DNA of 6,338 nt from Bacteroidota bacterium (GTDB lineage: Bacteria > Bacteroidota > Bacteroidia > Bacteroidales > VadinHA17): positions 1-6,338 of the forward strand of contig JAUWMO010000204.1 in the NCBI GenBank assembly GCA_030613125.1, given 5' to 3'. The notes below the pieces were generated by a model. It did not search any database and was not told the DNA's origin. It saw nothing but the letters and a program-made list of their open reading frames with translations. Shown piece after piece: positions 5,788-6,338 of the stretch (the first letter of the stretch is position 1; every line of letters begins with the position of its first letter). A program made the position numbers and the translations under genes.

Positions 5788-6168
5788 ATGAAAACATTAA
5801 CAAAAGCCGAGGAGCAACTAATGCACATTCTCTGGGAGTTGGAAACTGCACTGGTTCGGGATATTCTTGAGAAACTTCCCGACCCTAAGCCTGCATACAA
5901 TACCGTTTCAACTGTTATACGGGTGTTGGAAAAAAAGGGGTTTGTTAACCATAAGTCTTATGGTACTACTCATGAATACTTTCCTCTTATTACTAAAAAA
6001 GAATATACGAAATTTTATTTTAGTGAGTTCATGGAGAAATATTTTAACAATTCATTTTCACAACTGGCTTCATTTTTCACTAAAGAAAATAAGATCACCA
6101 TGAAAGAGCTTGATGAAATGATGAATGAGGTCAGGCAGGAAATAAATGAAAAGGAGGAAGGGTCATGA
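5788..6168 (+). CDS. BlaI/MecI/CopY-family transcriptional repressor
   Basis: The product is 126 residues from the ATG at 5788. A TTG 15 bp upstream (5773) would extend the frame by MYVCP, but that lies inside the operator and -7 box, and family members begin 'MKxLTKAEE', so 5788 is preferred. Residues 3-68 form the winged-helix DNA-binding domain: LTKAEEQLMHILWELE (4-19), and PAYNTVSTVIRVLEKKGFV (35-53), which includes the recognition helix. After it comes the wing with 'SYGTTHEYFPLI'. Residues about 72-120 form the helical dimerisation arm. In the paradigm, BlaI dimers repress their operon until the BlaR1 protease triggers their cleavage in that arm; the staphylococcal Asn-Phe scissile pair is not evident here. 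It overlaps the M56 gene by 4 bp, so the two are probably one operon, autoregulated through the 20-bp-phased dyads. The targets and inducing signal are not shown, and it need not concern beta-lactams. Confidence 0.9.
   Translation: MKTLTKAEEQLMHILWELETALVRDILEKLPDPKPAYNTVSTVIRVLEKKGFVNHKSYGTTHEYFPLITKKEYTKFYFSEFMEKYFNNSFSQLASFFTKENKITMKELDEMMNEVRQEINEKEEGS
6151..6157 (+). promoter_or_regulatory. Strong Shine-Dalgarno inside the repressor gene for the M56 gene
   Basis: AAGGAGG ends 7 nt before the ATG at 6165 and is embedded in the last Lys-Glu-Glu codons of the repressor. Strong Shine-Dalgarno sequences are uncommon in this phylum and absent from the other genes in the window. With the ATGA stop/start overlap (6165-6168) it suggests translational coupling that keeps sensor and repressor in proportion. 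Confidence 0.6.
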
Positions 6169-6338
6169 GTTCTTTTATAACCTATTTTTTACAAACTGTA
6201 ATCGCGCTAAGTGTATTTTATATTTTGTACTGGCTTCTTTTGCGAAAGGAGACCTTTTTTAGATTTAACCGTTACTATTTTCTTGTAAGTGTGATAATAG
6301 CACTGTTCATACCTGTTTTGGATGTGGGCAATATGCCT
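6165..6338 (+). CDS. BlaR1-like M56-family membrane metallopeptidase, 5' part only
   Basis: The first 58 codons are present and the frame runs off the window end. The sequence opens MSSFITYFLQTVIALSVF, forming TM1 at about residues 6-26, then RKETFFRFNRYYF (27-39), then TM2 at about 39-52. The 'LLLRKETFFRFNRYYFL' stretch after TM1 is the recurrent N-terminus of Bacteroidota M56/BlaR1-type proteins. The zinc-binding HExxH and any C-terminal sensor domain lie outside the window, so protease activity and the sensed ligand are not visible. Its position directly after, and overlapping, a BlaI-type repressor supports a sensor-protease role: on signal it would lead to cleavage of the repressor and derepress the operon. 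Some Bacteroidota M56 proteins carry a TonB-like or carboxypeptidase-regulatory C-terminal domain, so this assignment is by family only. Confidence 0.85.
   Translation, partial: MSSFITYFLQTVIALSVFYILYWLLLRKETFFRFNRYYFLVSVIIALFIPVLDVGNMP

Noticed and set aside
5867..6103. 78-codon plus-strand open frame within the repressor gene
   Set aside because: It is a shifted-frame shadow of the BlaI-family coding sequence, whose own frame shows full family conservation.

Overview
The window looks like a chromosomal segment of a low-GC member of the Bacteroidota, probably Bacteroidales-like. The reasons are the Porin_10-type outer-membrane protein, the LolC/LolE-type permease with the Bacteroidota form of its motifs, the BlaI/M56 sensor pair with the phylum-typical 'RKETFFRFNRYYF' opening, several TAnnTTTG-type -7 boxes, and mostly absent Shine-Dalgarno sequences. 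The exact taxon cannot be fixed from the window.

Layout. Positions 2-874 (+) are the 3' end of a Porin_10-like beta-barrel gene that begins outside the window. Positions 960-2405 (+) encode an MltF-type lipoprotein lytic transglycosylase with a solute-binding-like domain and an SLT domain. Converging on it from the minus strand are a 414-residue LolC/LolE-type ABC permease (2644-3888) and, 36 bp beyond its stop, a 210-bp wreck of a NUDIX CoA-pyrophosphatase gene (2398-2607) that retains only both ends. A divergent intergenic region (3889-4080) leads to a secreted DUF1343/NamZ (GH171) exo-N-acetylmuramidase (4081-5268, +), followed by a rho-independent terminator. A gene-free stretch of about 500 bp (5269-5787) holds several inverted repeats and then a compact regulatory region. 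The right edge is a BlaI/MecI-type repressor (5788-6168) overlapping by 4 bp the start of a BlaR1-like M56 membrane peptidase (6165 to the window end).

The common thread is the cell envelope: a porin, two peptidoglycan-degrading enzymes, a lipoprotein-sorting-type permease, and a BlaI/BlaR1-like sensor-repressor pair. The genes lie on both strands with separate promoters, so this is a neighbourhood and not one operon.

The least routine features are (i) three 14-bp dyads of the form ACTAT-N4-ATAGT, centred exactly 20 bp apart and interleaved with a good Bacteroidota promoter directly before the repressor gene, with a predicted transcript start almost at the ATG; (ii) the NUDIX pseudogene, which naive gene calling would miss; and (iii) the palindrome-rich intergenic region. 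I see no mobile element with a transposase, no CRISPR array, no tRNA or rRNA, and no clear candidate for an entirely new system.
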